Below, piece after piece: positions 8,323-16,028 of a stretch of 32,129 bases of DNA. Origin of the DNA: an uncultured Olsenella sp. (GTDB lineage Bacteria > Actinomycetota > Coriobacteriia > Coriobacteriales > Atopobiaceae); NCBI GenBank assembly GCA_900314535.1, contig OMVT01000025.1, positions 1 through 32,129 of the forward strand, in the 5' to 3' direction. Both the position numbers and the translations under genes were made by a program. The notes under the pieces are model-generated. The model was not told the DNA's origin and did no database searches. It worked only from the letters and a program-made list of their open reading frames with translations. Position 1 is the first letter of the stretch. The number at the start of each line of letters is the position of its first letter.

Positions 8323-8339
8323 AAAACCCGAAGGTTTTT
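8323..8339 (+). terminator. Small hairpin with T-run
   Basis: AAAACC pairs with GGTTTT around a CGAA loop, and the stem runs into five Ts on the plus strand. This is the shape of a short intrinsic terminator. No plus-strand gene ends just before it. Confidence 0.5.
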
Positions 8340-8484
8340 CATCTAGGCACATGCGCCAGCCTGGTGCATATGCCGAATGCGTGCTTCACAGCAAGACTAT
8401 CTGCTGCTGGGAGGCGCTCCGTTATACTCGGGAATGATAAACAGGTGACGCATCAGGCTTCCGCCGGAGCGGGAGGGAGACCAT

Positions 8485-9399
8485 ATGGGACAGAACAGCG
8501 ATGCACAGAAGCTGGCAGAAGAGCTCGAGTCGGTGGTGGGAAAGGGCAATGTCCTCACGGACGAGCCGATGAGCGAGCATACGACCTTCAAGATCGGCGG
8601 TCCTGCCGATCTCTTCGTGCTGCCAGGAAACGCCGATGAGGTGAAGAAGACGCTTGAGGTCCTGAAGACGGCTGGCATGCCGTACTTCATTCTGGGCAAA
8701 GGCTCCGATCTCCTCGTCGACGATGCGGGATACCGTGGCGCCATCGTCTCGCTCGAGCGCTTCTGCGAAATTCATGTCGAGGGAACGAAGCTTCGCTGCG
8801 GGGCAGGTGCGACCTTGAAGGATGTATGCGCTGCAGCTGAGGCAGCAGGCCTTTCGGGCCTCGAGTTCGCCTGCGGCATCCCGGGCTCTGTCGGAGGCGC
8901 TGCCTTCATGAATGCAGGAGCCTATGACGGGGTGACATCCGATGTGCTCGAGTCGCTTGCGGCGCTCGATGCAGACGGCGAGGTGCGCACCTACCGGAAT
9001 GCCGAGCTCGACTTCGGCTACCGCAAGAGCCGTGTGCGCACGGAGGGCCTCATCGTGCTCGAGGTCACCTATGCGCTCAAGCAGGGCGACAAGGCAGAGA
9101 TCCAGGCGAGGATGGGCGATCTCACGCGCAGGCGCGAAGAGAAGCAGCCGCTCGAGTATGGCAGCGCAGGCTCCACGTTCAAGCGCCCTGAGGGCTTCTT
9201 TGCCGGCAAGCTCATCACCGATGCCGGCCTCAAGGGCTACCGTGTCGGCGATGCGGCGGTCTCCACGAAGCATGCCGGCTTCGTCGTGAACCTGGGGCAT
9301 GCGACCTCGAAGGATGTCCATGCGGTCATCGAGCATGTGCAGGACGAGGTCCTGAGGCAGTTCGGCGTCTTCCTCGAGCCTGAGGTGCGCTTCCTCTAG
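8485..9399 (+). CDS. murB: UDP-N-acetylenolpyruvoylglucosamine reductase
   Basis: MurB reduces UDP-GlcNAc-enolpyruvate to UDP-MurNAc with NADPH and FAD, a cytoplasmic step of peptidoglycan synthesis. The 304-residue protein has TTFKIGGPADLF near the N-terminus, LGKGSDLLV, and the FAD-binding GIPGSVGGAAFMNAGAYDG. The catalytic Ser lies in AGSTFKRPEG and the C-terminal acid in FLEPEVRFL. Its size and lack of the inserted Tyr loop fit the short type II MurB. GGGAGGGAGA lies just before the ATG. It is a single-gene unit, closed by a bidirectional hairpin shared with the PII gene. Confidence 0.96.
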   Translation: MGQNSDAQKLAEELESVVGKGNVLTDEPMSEHTTFKIGGPADLFVLPGNADEVKKTLEVLKTAGMPYFILGKGSDLLVDDAGYRGAIVSLERFCEIHVEGTKLRCGAGATLKDVCAAAEAAGLSGLEFACGIPGSVGGAAFMNAGAYDGVTSDVLESLAALDADGEVRTYRNAELDFGYRKSRVRTEGLIVLEVTYALKQGDKAEIQARMGDLTRRREEKQPLEYGSAGSTFKRPEGFFAGKLITDAGLKGYRVGDAAVSTKHAGFVVNLGHATSKDVHAVIEHVQDEVLRQFGVFLEPEVRFL

Positions 9400-9422
9400 A
9401 ACAGGCAGTGCAAAGACAAGAA

Positions 9423-9456
9423 AAGAGCGGGCAGAAGCTGTCTTCTGTCCGCTCTT
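9423..9456. terminator. Bidirectional terminator between murB and the PII gene
   Basis: A 15-bp stem (9423-9437 with 9442-9456, one G-U pair) has the loop CTGT. It is flanked by A-rich sequence on the left and CTTCTGCT on the right. It sits between the convergent ends of murB and the PII gene and can serve both. Confidence 0.8.
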
Positions 9457-9475
9457 CTGCTGGAGAGGCTCTGTC

Positions 9476-9850
9476 TCAGAGGGCTTCGAACTCGGCGTTG
9501 GGGCTCGGGGTGATGGCCTCGGTATCGCGCTCGCCAGTCCTGATGCGTATTGCATGGTCAATGTCATACCAGAAGACCTTGCCGTCGCCTGGCTCGCCGG
9601 TGTGTGCCGCCTTCACGATCGCATTGACGGTCTTTTCTGCCCAGTCCTCGTTCGAGACGACGATCTCGAACTTCGCCTTCGGCAGCATGTTCATAGCGAC
9701 CTTGCTGCCACGGACCATGTGGGTGTAGCCGAGCTGGGTGCCGCAGCCCATGACCTGGGAGACCGTGATGCCACGAACATCTATGGCACGCAGGGCTTCC
9801 TTCACGTCCTCGAGGCGCTCTTCGCGCACGATTGCTTCTACCTTGATCAT
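9476..9850 (-). CDS. glnK: PII nitrogen regulatory protein lacking the uridylylation Tyr
   Basis: This 124-residue trimeric signal protein senses ATP/ADP and 2-oxoglutarate and binds its partners through the T-loop. The family C-terminal signature is clear (GDGKVFWYDIDHAIRIRTGE), as are the start MIKVEAIVREERLEDVKEAL and MLPKAKFEIVV. Alignment by hand to E. coli GlnB places V51 where Tyr51 is uridylylated and V46 at Tyr46, so control by GlnD-type modification is not possible at that site. A short C-terminal extension follows the usual end. It is downstream of amtB by 15 bases with AGGAGG before the ATG, so it should act as the AmtB gate protein (GlnK-like). Confidence 0.92.
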   Translation of the reverse strand: MIKVEAIVREERLEDVKEALRAIDVRGITVSQVMGCGTQLGYTHMVRGSKVAMNMLPKAKFEIVVSNEDWAEKTVNAIVKAAHTGEPGDGKVFWYDIDHAIRIRTGERDTEAITPSPNAEFEAL

Positions 9851-9865
9851 ATTGCTGCCTCCTGG

Positions 9866-11113
9866 CTAATCGTCGAGACCGGTGAAGGACGGATAGGCAC
9901 GCTCTCCGTGCTGCGTGAGGTCGAGGCCGATGTGCTCCTCGTGCTCTGTGACACGCAGAGATCCGCAGATTGCCTTCGTGAGGGCAATGCAGATGAGCGA
10001 GCCCACGATAGCAAGCGCTATCGTCACCAGTATGGCAATGATCTGGGCGCAGATGAGGCCCGTATCTTCGAAGAAAAGGCCATTCCACTGAAGTGCTGGG
10101 TTCACGGCCTTGCTTGCAAAGAGCCCTGTTGCAATGCCTCCCCAGATGCCTCCGATGCCATGGCACCCGAAGGCATCGAGCGCATCGTCGTAGCCGAAAT
10201 GCGCCTTCATGCGGGAGCAGGTGAAGTAGCAGATGACAGCACCGATGAAGCCGATGGGAAGCGCCGCAGCAAGAGGCACGAAGCCGCAGCCCGGCGTGAT
10301 TGCCACAAGGCCTATGACAAGGCCGGTGCAGGCACCGACAAGCGTCGGCTTGCGGTCGAAGAGCACATCCATGAGCATCCAGCCGAGCTCCGCTGCAGCG
10401 GCCGAGAGAGCCGTCGTCGCAAAGGCATGGATAGCGAGGCCGTCAGCAGCAAGGGCAGATCCTGCATTGAAGCCGAACCAGCCAAAGAGGAGGATCGTCG
10501 CGCCGATAGCGACCAGCGGGATATTGTGGACGCGGTAGTTCACATCCGAATAGCCGCTCCTCTTGCCGAGCGCGAGGCAGAGCACGAGCGCCGAGATGCC
10601 GGAGCTGATATGCACGACATTGCCGCCGGCAAAGTCGACAGAGCCGATTGAGGCAAGAAGGCCGCCCTGGCCCCAGACCATGTGGGCGATGGGGTAGTAG
10701 ACGACGAAGGACCAGAGCAGGATGAAGACGAAGAGCGCCTTGAAGCGCATGCGCCCTGCAACCGAGCCCGTGATGAGGGCGGGGGTGATGACAGAGAACA
10801 TCATCTGAAAGAGCGCATAGGCAAGGAATGGAATCGTCGCTGCATAGGGGCCTGCGGCATCTGCCGAGACGCCCTGCATCATGAGGTAGTCGAAGCCGCC
10901 GATGATGCCTGCATGGTCGGACCCGAACGAGAGCGAGAAGCCGACGCAGATCCACAGGACGATCTCGAGGCCGATCGTGAAGAGCGATGCCAGGATGTTG
11001 TTCACGACATTCTTCCTGCGCCCCAGCCCGCCATAGAAGAAGGCGAGCCCTGGTGTCATGAAGAGCACCAGCGCGGCACAGAGCAGCACGAAGGCTGTAT
11101 CCGCATTGTCCAT
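9866..11113 (-). CDS. amtB: Ammonium transporter
   Basis: This 415-residue Amt/Rh-family membrane channel takes up ammonium. About eleven hydrophobic helices are visible. The pore twin histidines fall at H168 (GGNVVHISSG) and H318 (DAFGCHGIGGIWGG), the same numbers as in E. coli AmtB. The N-terminal TPGLAFFYGGL and the ATILLFGWFGFNAGSAL segments are typical. The ATG at 11113 is chosen because AAGGAG lies about seven bases upstream; eight further codons are open but lack a ribosome binding site. The PII gene follows in the same operon, the usual arrangement for nitrogen-controlled uptake. Confidence 0.96.
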   Translation of the reverse strand: MDNADTAFVLLCAALVLFMTPGLAFFYGGLGRRKNVVNNILASLFTIGLEIVLWICVGFSLSFGSDHAGIIGGFDYLMMQGVSADAAGPYAATIPFLAYALFQMMFSVITPALITGSVAGRMRFKALFVFILLWSFVVYYPIAHMVWGQGGLLASIGSVDFAGGNVVHISSGISALVLCLALGKRSGYSDVNYRVHNIPLVAIGATILLFGWFGFNAGSALAADGLAIHAFATTALSAAAAELGWMLMDVLFDRKPTLVGACTGLVIGLVAITPGCGFVPLAAALPIGFIGAVICYFTCSRMKAHFGYDDALDAFGCHGIGGIWGGIATGLFASKAVNPALQWNGLFFEDTGLICAQIIAILVTIALAIVGSLICIALTKAICGSLRVTEHEEHIGLDLTQHGERAYPSFTGLDD

Positions 11114-11473
11114 ATGAAAGCTCCTTCCCTGAAGCATGCACGCTGAAGACGGTACGGGGCGTCTGTTGCGGGGCCGTGACAGGGCGATTTCAGGAGCGCA
11201 GTATTGGTATTACGATATGCGGACCACAAGACCAGAGGACACTATCGAACCAGAGGCAGACAGCTGCGAACAGATGCATGATTTCATTCAGGCGCGGCTC
11301 AGTGCGGTCTCAGGGACAGGCAAGCTCCATAAGGGCTGTTCAAGGCTTCTTAAGGGAGCGGCTGTTTCTGTGGAGTGTCGATGAGTCCTTCTGTTAGGCG
11401 TATAGTGTTGAATGCGCTATCTATACTCACTTGCAGTTATTGCAAAACGTAGCATGCCCCGTAAGGAGTGAAC
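11114..11473. other. Divergent intergenic region amtB / CHAP hydrolase
   Basis: These 360 bases hold the amtB leader on the minus strand and the promoter region of the CHAP gene on the plus strand. Near the plus gene there is a possible -10 box TATACT (11422-11427) without a convincing -35 at normal spacing, and a short palindrome at 11431-11445. I see no coding sequence or RNA gene. Confidence 0.6.
11431..11445. promoter_or_regulatory. Short palindrome near the CHAP gene start
   Basis: TTGCA-GTTAT-TGCAA is a perfect five-base inverted repeat. It lies four bases downstream of a possible -10 box TATACT and about 30 bases before the start codon. The location would suit a repressor site, but a repeat this short can occur by chance. 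Confidence 0.3.
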
Positions 11474-12754
11474 GTGACACCTATAGATCAGAATACCGAC
11501 GAGACGAGGCGCACGCCCTCCCTCTCACGCCGCAGCGCATTGAAGATGATGCTGAGCGCTGCTGGCGCCCTTGCCGTGCTTGGCAGCCCGCTTCGCGCTT
11601 TCGCAGACGATGTGGCCGATGCAACGGCTGCCGCCAATGATGCAGCGAACCAGCTTGCAGAGACGCAGTCCCAGCTCGATGCTGCCCAGTCTGAATACGA
11701 TTCGATCTCAGCCCAGCTTACGCAGATCCAGAACGACTATGAGGACCTTGCAAAGCAGCAGGCAGACACCCTCTCCCAGATCGAGGATGTCCAGAAGCAG
11801 ATCGATGCGACGCAGGAGGACATCGACGAGAAGCAGGCCGATCTCGACCAGAAGCGCCAGGTGCTTGGTGCGCGCATGGCATCGTCGTACAAGGCAGGAA
11901 ACGACAACCTGATCTCGATCGTCCTGAATTCCGATTCGTTCGAGGACCTGTTCCAGAACGTCTACTACCTCGACAAGATCACGGCAGCAGACAATGCGAT
12001 GATCCAGGAGGTCAAGGCCGCGAAGGATGAGCTCGATGCGCAGAAGGCTGCGCTCGAGGACCAGAAGTCCCAGCTCGATGCCCTGAACCAGCAGCAGACC
12101 GAGCAGATGAACCAGATGGCCCAGAAGCAGCAGGAGGTTGCCGACCTTCTTGCGAATGCAGACTCTGCCGTCCAGCAGCTTCTTGCCCAGAAGAATGCCG
12201 ACCTCGTTGCCTACAACAACGCCGAGCAGGCACGCCAGCAGGCAGAGGCGGCAGCAGAGGCCGAGCGCCAGCGCCAGGCAGCAGCTGCAGCAGCTGCCGC
12301 AGCAGCGTCGTCAGGCTCTTACTCGGGCTCCTATGCCGCTTCCGGCGCGGGTGCCATCAGCACGGGCGGCGGCAACGGCTCGCTCTCGTCGGTGCTTTCT
12401 GCCTGCAGCAGCACGCCGTCACCGGGCTATGGCTACTGTGCGGCCTGGGTCACGAACGTGTTCCAGAATGCCGGCGTCGGCTACTTTGGCGGCAATGCCT
12501 GCGACATGTATGCCTCCTGGTGCGGCAGCTCCAACAGAGGCGATCTCCAGCCGGGCATGATCATCGCTGTCTCCTCGCACAACCTCGATGCGGCAGGCAG
12601 GATCTACGGCCATGTCGGCATCTATGTCGGCAATGGCACCGTGATGGACAACATCGGCTATATCAGGAGCACGAGTGTCGATTCCTGGATCTCCACGTTC
12701 TCGGGCGTCGTCCCGGCACGCTGGGGCTGGCTCGGCGGTGTCGTGCTCGCCTAG
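11474..12754 (+). CDS. Secreted coiled-coil CHAP-domain peptidoglycan hydrolase
   Basis: This 426-residue exported protein probably cleaves peptidoglycan crossbridges or stem peptides during growth or division, like PcsB/SagA-type proteins. The signal region contains a Tat-like SRRSALK (R19-R20), a hydrophobic core and a likely cleavage site after AFA (residue 44). A coiled coil rich in Gln, Asp and Ala spans about residues 48-265, followed by an Ala/Ser/Gly linker. The C-terminal CHAP domain has catalytic C322 in GYCAAW and H380 in YGHVGIYVG. GTG at 11474 is preferred, with AAGGAG five bases upstream; a second in-frame GTG at 11468 overlaps that site. It is monocistronic with a strong terminator. 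Confidence 0.88.
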   Translation: MTPIDQNTDETRRTPSLSRRSALKMMLSAAGALAVLGSPLRAFADDVADATAAANDAANQLAETQSQLDAAQSEYDSISAQLTQIQNDYEDLAKQQADTLSQIEDVQKQIDATQEDIDEKQADLDQKRQVLGARMASSYKAGNDNLISIVLNSDSFEDLFQNVYYLDKITAADNAMIQEVKAAKDELDAQKAALEDQKSQLDALNQQQTEQMNQMAQKQQEVADLLANADSAVQQLLAQKNADLVAYNNAEQARQQAEAAAEAERQRQAAAAAAAAAASSGSYSGSYAASGAGAISTGGGNGSLSSVLSACSSTPSPGYGYCAAWVTNVFQNAGVGYFGGNACDMYASWCGSSNRGDLQPGMIIAVSSHNLDAAGRIYGHVGIYVGNGTVMDNIGYIRSTSVDSWISTFSGVVPARWGWLGGVVLA

Positions 12755-12779
12755 GCACATCATTCAGATCTGGCAGCCC

Positions 12780-12811
12780 AAGAGCCGGGAGGAGCGATCC
12801 TCCCGGCTCTT
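12780..12811. terminator. Bidirectional terminator
   Basis: A perfect 14-bp stem (12780-12793 with 12798-12811) with loop GCGA lies between the convergent CHAP and SPFH genes. It is followed by CTGCAT on the plus strand, so the U-tract is weak. Confidence 0.8.
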
Positions 12812-12854
12812 CTGCATCAGAGACAGCCACTTTTTCGGGGAGCGGCATCGGCGG

Positions 12855-14009
12855 CTAGGGACGGGGTTTGCCGCAGTTTCCGCAGAAGCGCCCGGTGTTC
12901 GTGGCCCCGCAGGAGCAGGTCCAGGTTTCTGGCGCCGGAGAGGTGGCAGGATGTCCTGTGGCTGCAGGTGCAGGCTGGCCTCCGCCTGTGCCCATGCCAT
13001 ACAGCCCCTGCATGTTCGCGTTGCCACCCATCGCGTTTGCCATCCCCATGCCCATGAAGCCTACCGCCGCACCAGCCGTATTGGAAGCGGCCATACGCAT
13101 CGCATCTGCCTGCGAGGCAGCTAGGTTCGCTGCGGCCATCGTGGGGTCGCGCATGACGGCAGCCCTCTGGAGCTCCTTGATCATCGCCTCGTCTTCGGGG
13201 GAGGCGACGATGGAGTTCACGCCGAAGGCGGCTATCTCGATGCCGCGCGTCTGGCTCCATGACTGGGAGAGCTCTTCGTTGAGAGCCTGCGCAAGCTCTG
13301 CCGTGTGTGCCGGCACTGCCGAGTAGCGTATTCCCATCTCGGAGATACGGGCAAAGGCGGGCTGCAGCGCCGTGAGAAGCTCGCTTTTCAGCTGCGAATC
13401 GATGCGGCTTCTTGTAAAGGGCTCCTCGACATTGCCGCAGACATTCTTGTAGAACATGAGCGGATCGACGATCCGGTAGGAATATTCGCCGTTGCAGCGA
13501 ACGGCAATATCAATATCGAGTCCGATATTGCTGTCGACCACACGGAACGGCACCGGCGCTGCCGTCCCATATTTGTTGCCCACAATCTCCTTTGCATTGA
13601 AGAAGTAGACGCGCTGGTCCTTGCCGGTGTCGCCGCCAAAGGAGAAGCGCGTGCCTGCACGCTCGAACGACGCCAGAATCCTTTCACGCACTGTCTGGCC
13701 TCCGCCGAACAGAAGGCTCGGCTCTGTCGAGCTGTCGAAGACGAACTCGCCCGGCTCGCCAGAGGCTTCGACGACGGCACCCTGCTCCACGATGATCATG
13801 TACTGCCCTTCATTCACCGCGATCACGGAGCCGTTCGAAATGATGTTGTCCTCGCCGTGGGTATTGGACGAGCGCCCCTGCGTCGATATGCGTTTGCGGC
13901 CCTTGGCGACGAGGGTGTTTGCATCGAGCGAGTCGCAATAGAAGTAGTCCCGCCAGGAATCGGCAAGAACGCCGCCGACGGCACCCATGCCAGCCTTCAG
14001 AAGTCCCAT
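12855..14009 (-). CDS. SPFH-domain protein with C-terminal zinc ribbon
   Basis: This 384-residue protein belongs to the YdjL/'virion core protein'-like SPFH group. The N-terminus (MGLLKAGMGAVGGVLADSWRD) is typical, then a stomatin-like SPFH region runs from about residue 45 to 265. An Ala/Met-rich helical stretch with repeated GMGMANAMGG-type sequence follows. The end has a zinc ribbon, CSCGATNTGRFCGNCGK, with two Cys pairs. ATG at 14009 is chosen because GAAGGG precedes it; the longer frame covers the divergent gene's leader. In Bacillus, related proteins sit in membrane-stress loci with phage-shock-like partners; none is seen here. The function is unproven. Confidence 0.82.
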   Translation of the reverse strand: MGLLKAGMGAVGGVLADSWRDYFYCDSLDANTLVAKGRKRISTQGRSSNTHGEDNIISNGSVIAVNEGQYMIIVEQGAVVEASGEPGEFVFDSSTEPSLLFGGGQTVRERILASFERAGTRFSFGGDTGKDQRVYFFNAKEIVGNKYGTAAPVPFRVVDSNIGLDIDIAVRCNGEYSYRIVDPLMFYKNVCGNVEEPFTRSRIDSQLKSELLTALQPAFARISEMGIRYSAVPAHTAELAQALNEELSQSWSQTRGIEIAAFGVNSIVASPEDEAMIKELQRAAVMRDPTMAAANLAASQADAMRMAASNTAGAAVGFMGMGMANAMGGNANMQGLYGMGTGGGQPAPAATGHPATSPAPETWTCSCGATNTGRFCGNCGKPRP

Positions 14010-14204
14010 GGCAATCCCTTCTCCCGTGCGCGCATGGCGCGTTTCCTCGCTCAGAGCGTGGCACACCTGCGCTGACAGGGGAATTGCCGGGTGTCCCATA
14101 ACGCTCGGCGAAGCTTGGCCGCCAGACCAATTCTGCCGCCCATGTCTCCGATAGAATGTAAAGAAAGGAGTCCTTGGAGCGCTGCCGAAAGGAGCTGCTC
14201 ATAT

Positions 14205-16028
14205 ATGGGCCAGCATGCAGACACGTTTGGGCGCAGGGTCCTTGCCTCATGCTGTGCCGGCGGCGCTGTGCTCTGCCTCGCCCTGCTTGCCCTTGAGGCA
14301 TTCGGCAGCGCCACCCCTCCTGAAGCTGGGACGCCTCTTGTGCTGCCGGTGTTTCCCTTTGCGGCGCCGGGCGCCTATGCCGTGGGGCCTTCTTCCACCT
14401 CGGGGTTCATGATCCTTTGCGCCCCTGCGGCTGCCGCATGGGGCTTTTCGGTGCATATCCGCTGCTCCGATGCGCAGATCCGCCATCGCCTCAAGGCCAT
14501 TGCCGCTCTTGTGGGCCTCTGGATGCTCGATGTGCTCATCAAGTACCGCTATCCGATCCAGGACAGCCATCTCATAGCCTTTCTCTGGTACCTCTACTAT
14601 GTGCCCATGACAGCAATCCCTGCGCTCTGCCTTCTCTGTGCCATCCGGGCGGCAGCGCTTGATTCCCGTCCATGGGCCACTGTGCTCAGCCGCGCGCTTG
14701 GTGCAATCAGCATCGCGCTTGTCGTCCTCGTGCTCACCAATACCTGGCATCTTCAGGTCTTCCGCTTTGACACCTCGAAGCCGGACTGGCAGAGCGCCTA
14801 TAGCTATGGGTGGGGGTACTGGCTTGCGGTTTCTGTCTATGCGGCAGAATATTTGGCCTTCTTCGGCTTTCTTCTGTTCTCGTCGCGCCGCCAGCTCCAT
14901 GGCATCATCGGCCTTCTCTTCATGGCGGCCGCGCCCTTTGCGGTCTACGCGCTGCAGTATGCGCTCCGCTACGAGCTTGCGTTCAAGACAAACTTCTCGC
15001 TCAACTACTGCCTGATTGTGGTTGTGCTCCTGGAGCTGGCGCTCGATTTCGGCCTGCTGCCATCATATGCCTGGTATAGAGAGGCCTTCCAGCGTCTGCC
15101 GCTCGACCTCAAGATCCTGGAGCGCGATGGCACTGCTGCATATATGACAGATGCTGCAGGACCTCTGCCCCAGGAAGTGCTCGGGCTTGTCCTGGAGGCT
15201 GCGCAGCCGCGCGCTGAGGCGCAGGTGACCCGTCTCAGGACATCGGCCATTCCGCATATGCTTTTCAAGGCATATAGCGTGAGCGGGGGAGCGGCGCTTC
15301 TTTCAGAGGATGTGAGCTTCCTGGATCGGCGGCATCAGATGCTCAGGGAACGGCAGGAGCGTCTCCGGAGAAGCAACCAGGTCCTGCGGCATGAAAGCGG
15401 CGTGCGCCACGAGCTGTGGCGTCTCGAGAGCGAGCAGCGCCTTCTGTCAAGCATCGAGGCATCCATCTCGAACAAGGTAAGCCGCATACAGGAGCTGCTT
15501 TCCCAGCTGCCGAAAGGCACAGACCCAGCCGAGCGTGCAGCGCGCTGGGAGATTCTCACCGAGGTCAAGCTGCTGGTTGCCTACTGCAAGCGCAAGGGCG
15601 CGCTGGTTCTCTCCGAGAAGAGCAGCCCTGCCTTCGACCGCGACCGGCTCCAGCTCGTCTTCAACGAGACGGCCTCCGACCTGCGCTCCATCGGCGTGGA
15701 CTGCGCTGCTTGCGTGGCTGTGGAGAGCGTTCTGCCTGCAGGGACGGTGAGCGTGCTCTACGACTGCCTCTACGATGTGGCATCAGCTGCCCTGTTCGCA
15801 GCCGACCCCATCCTTATGATCTTTGTGTCTGAGGAGGGGGCAGACGTCGTGATGCGCGTGGCGCTCGAAGCAGCCCAGGTGCCGGCAGGATGTCTCGAGA
15901 TGGCTGCCAGGAGCCTCAGAAATAGCCTCGATGCCCAGGGCGGGGGCCTCTCGCTCGAGACATCTTCGGTCTCGCTCAATGCTGCCCTGCGCCTTCGGGT
16001 GCCTAGGACGGAGGGAGAAGGCGGATGA
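14205..16028 (+). CDS. 7TM histidine-kinase-like sensor, probably without kinase activity
   Basis: This protein of about 607 residues has seven or eight hydrophobic helices (roughly residues 15-290). A short PAS-like segment (LPLDLKILERDGTAAYM) and a Ser-rich linker follow, then a long helical region (LRRSNQVLRHESGVRHELWR) where a kinase dimerisation domain should be. The C-terminal 150 residues resemble a histidine kinase ATPase fold, but the Asn box and Gly-rich boxes are not recognisable, and there is no HD-type phosphoacceptor motif. ATG at 14205 is chosen for AAAGGAG ten bases upstream. The next gene starts inside its stop codon (ATGA), so the two are translated together. It may be a sensory partner of that kinase. 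Confidence 0.72.
   Translation: MGQHADTFGRRVLASCCAGGAVLCLALLALEAFGSATPPEAGTPLVLPVFPFAAPGAYAVGPSSTSGFMILCAPAAAAWGFSVHIRCSDAQIRHRLKAIAALVGLWMLDVLIKYRYPIQDSHLIAFLWYLYYVPMTAIPALCLLCAIRAAALDSRPWATVLSRALGAISIALVVLVLTNTWHLQVFRFDTSKPDWQSAYSYGWGYWLAVSVYAAEYLAFFGFLLFSSRRQLHGIIGLLFMAAAPFAVYALQYALRYELAFKTNFSLNYCLIVVVLLELALDFGLLPSYAWYREAFQRLPLDLKILERDGTAAYMTDAAGPLPQEVLGLVLEAAQPRAEAQVTRLRTSAIPHMLFKAYSVSGGAALLSEDVSFLDRRHQMLRERQERLRRSNQVLRHESGVRHELWRLESEQRLLSSIEASISNKVSRIQELLSQLPKGTDPAERAARWEILTEVKLLVAYCKRKGALVLSEKSSPAFDRDRLQLVFNETASDLRSIGVDCAACVAVESVLPAGTVSVLYDCLYDVASAALFAADPILMIFVSEEGADVVMRVALEAAQVPAGCLEMAARSLRNSLDAQGGGLSLETSSVSLNAALRLRVPRTEGEGG

Larger units (their letters stand above)
8147..8484. other. 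Divergent intergenic region with two hairpins
   Basis: This 338-base stretch separates the membrane-protein gene (minus) and murB (plus). It holds two adjacent inverted repeats (8292-8317 and 8323-8339, listed separately) and the murB ribosome binding site. I see no convincing coding sequence or tRNA in it. Confidence 0.6.
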
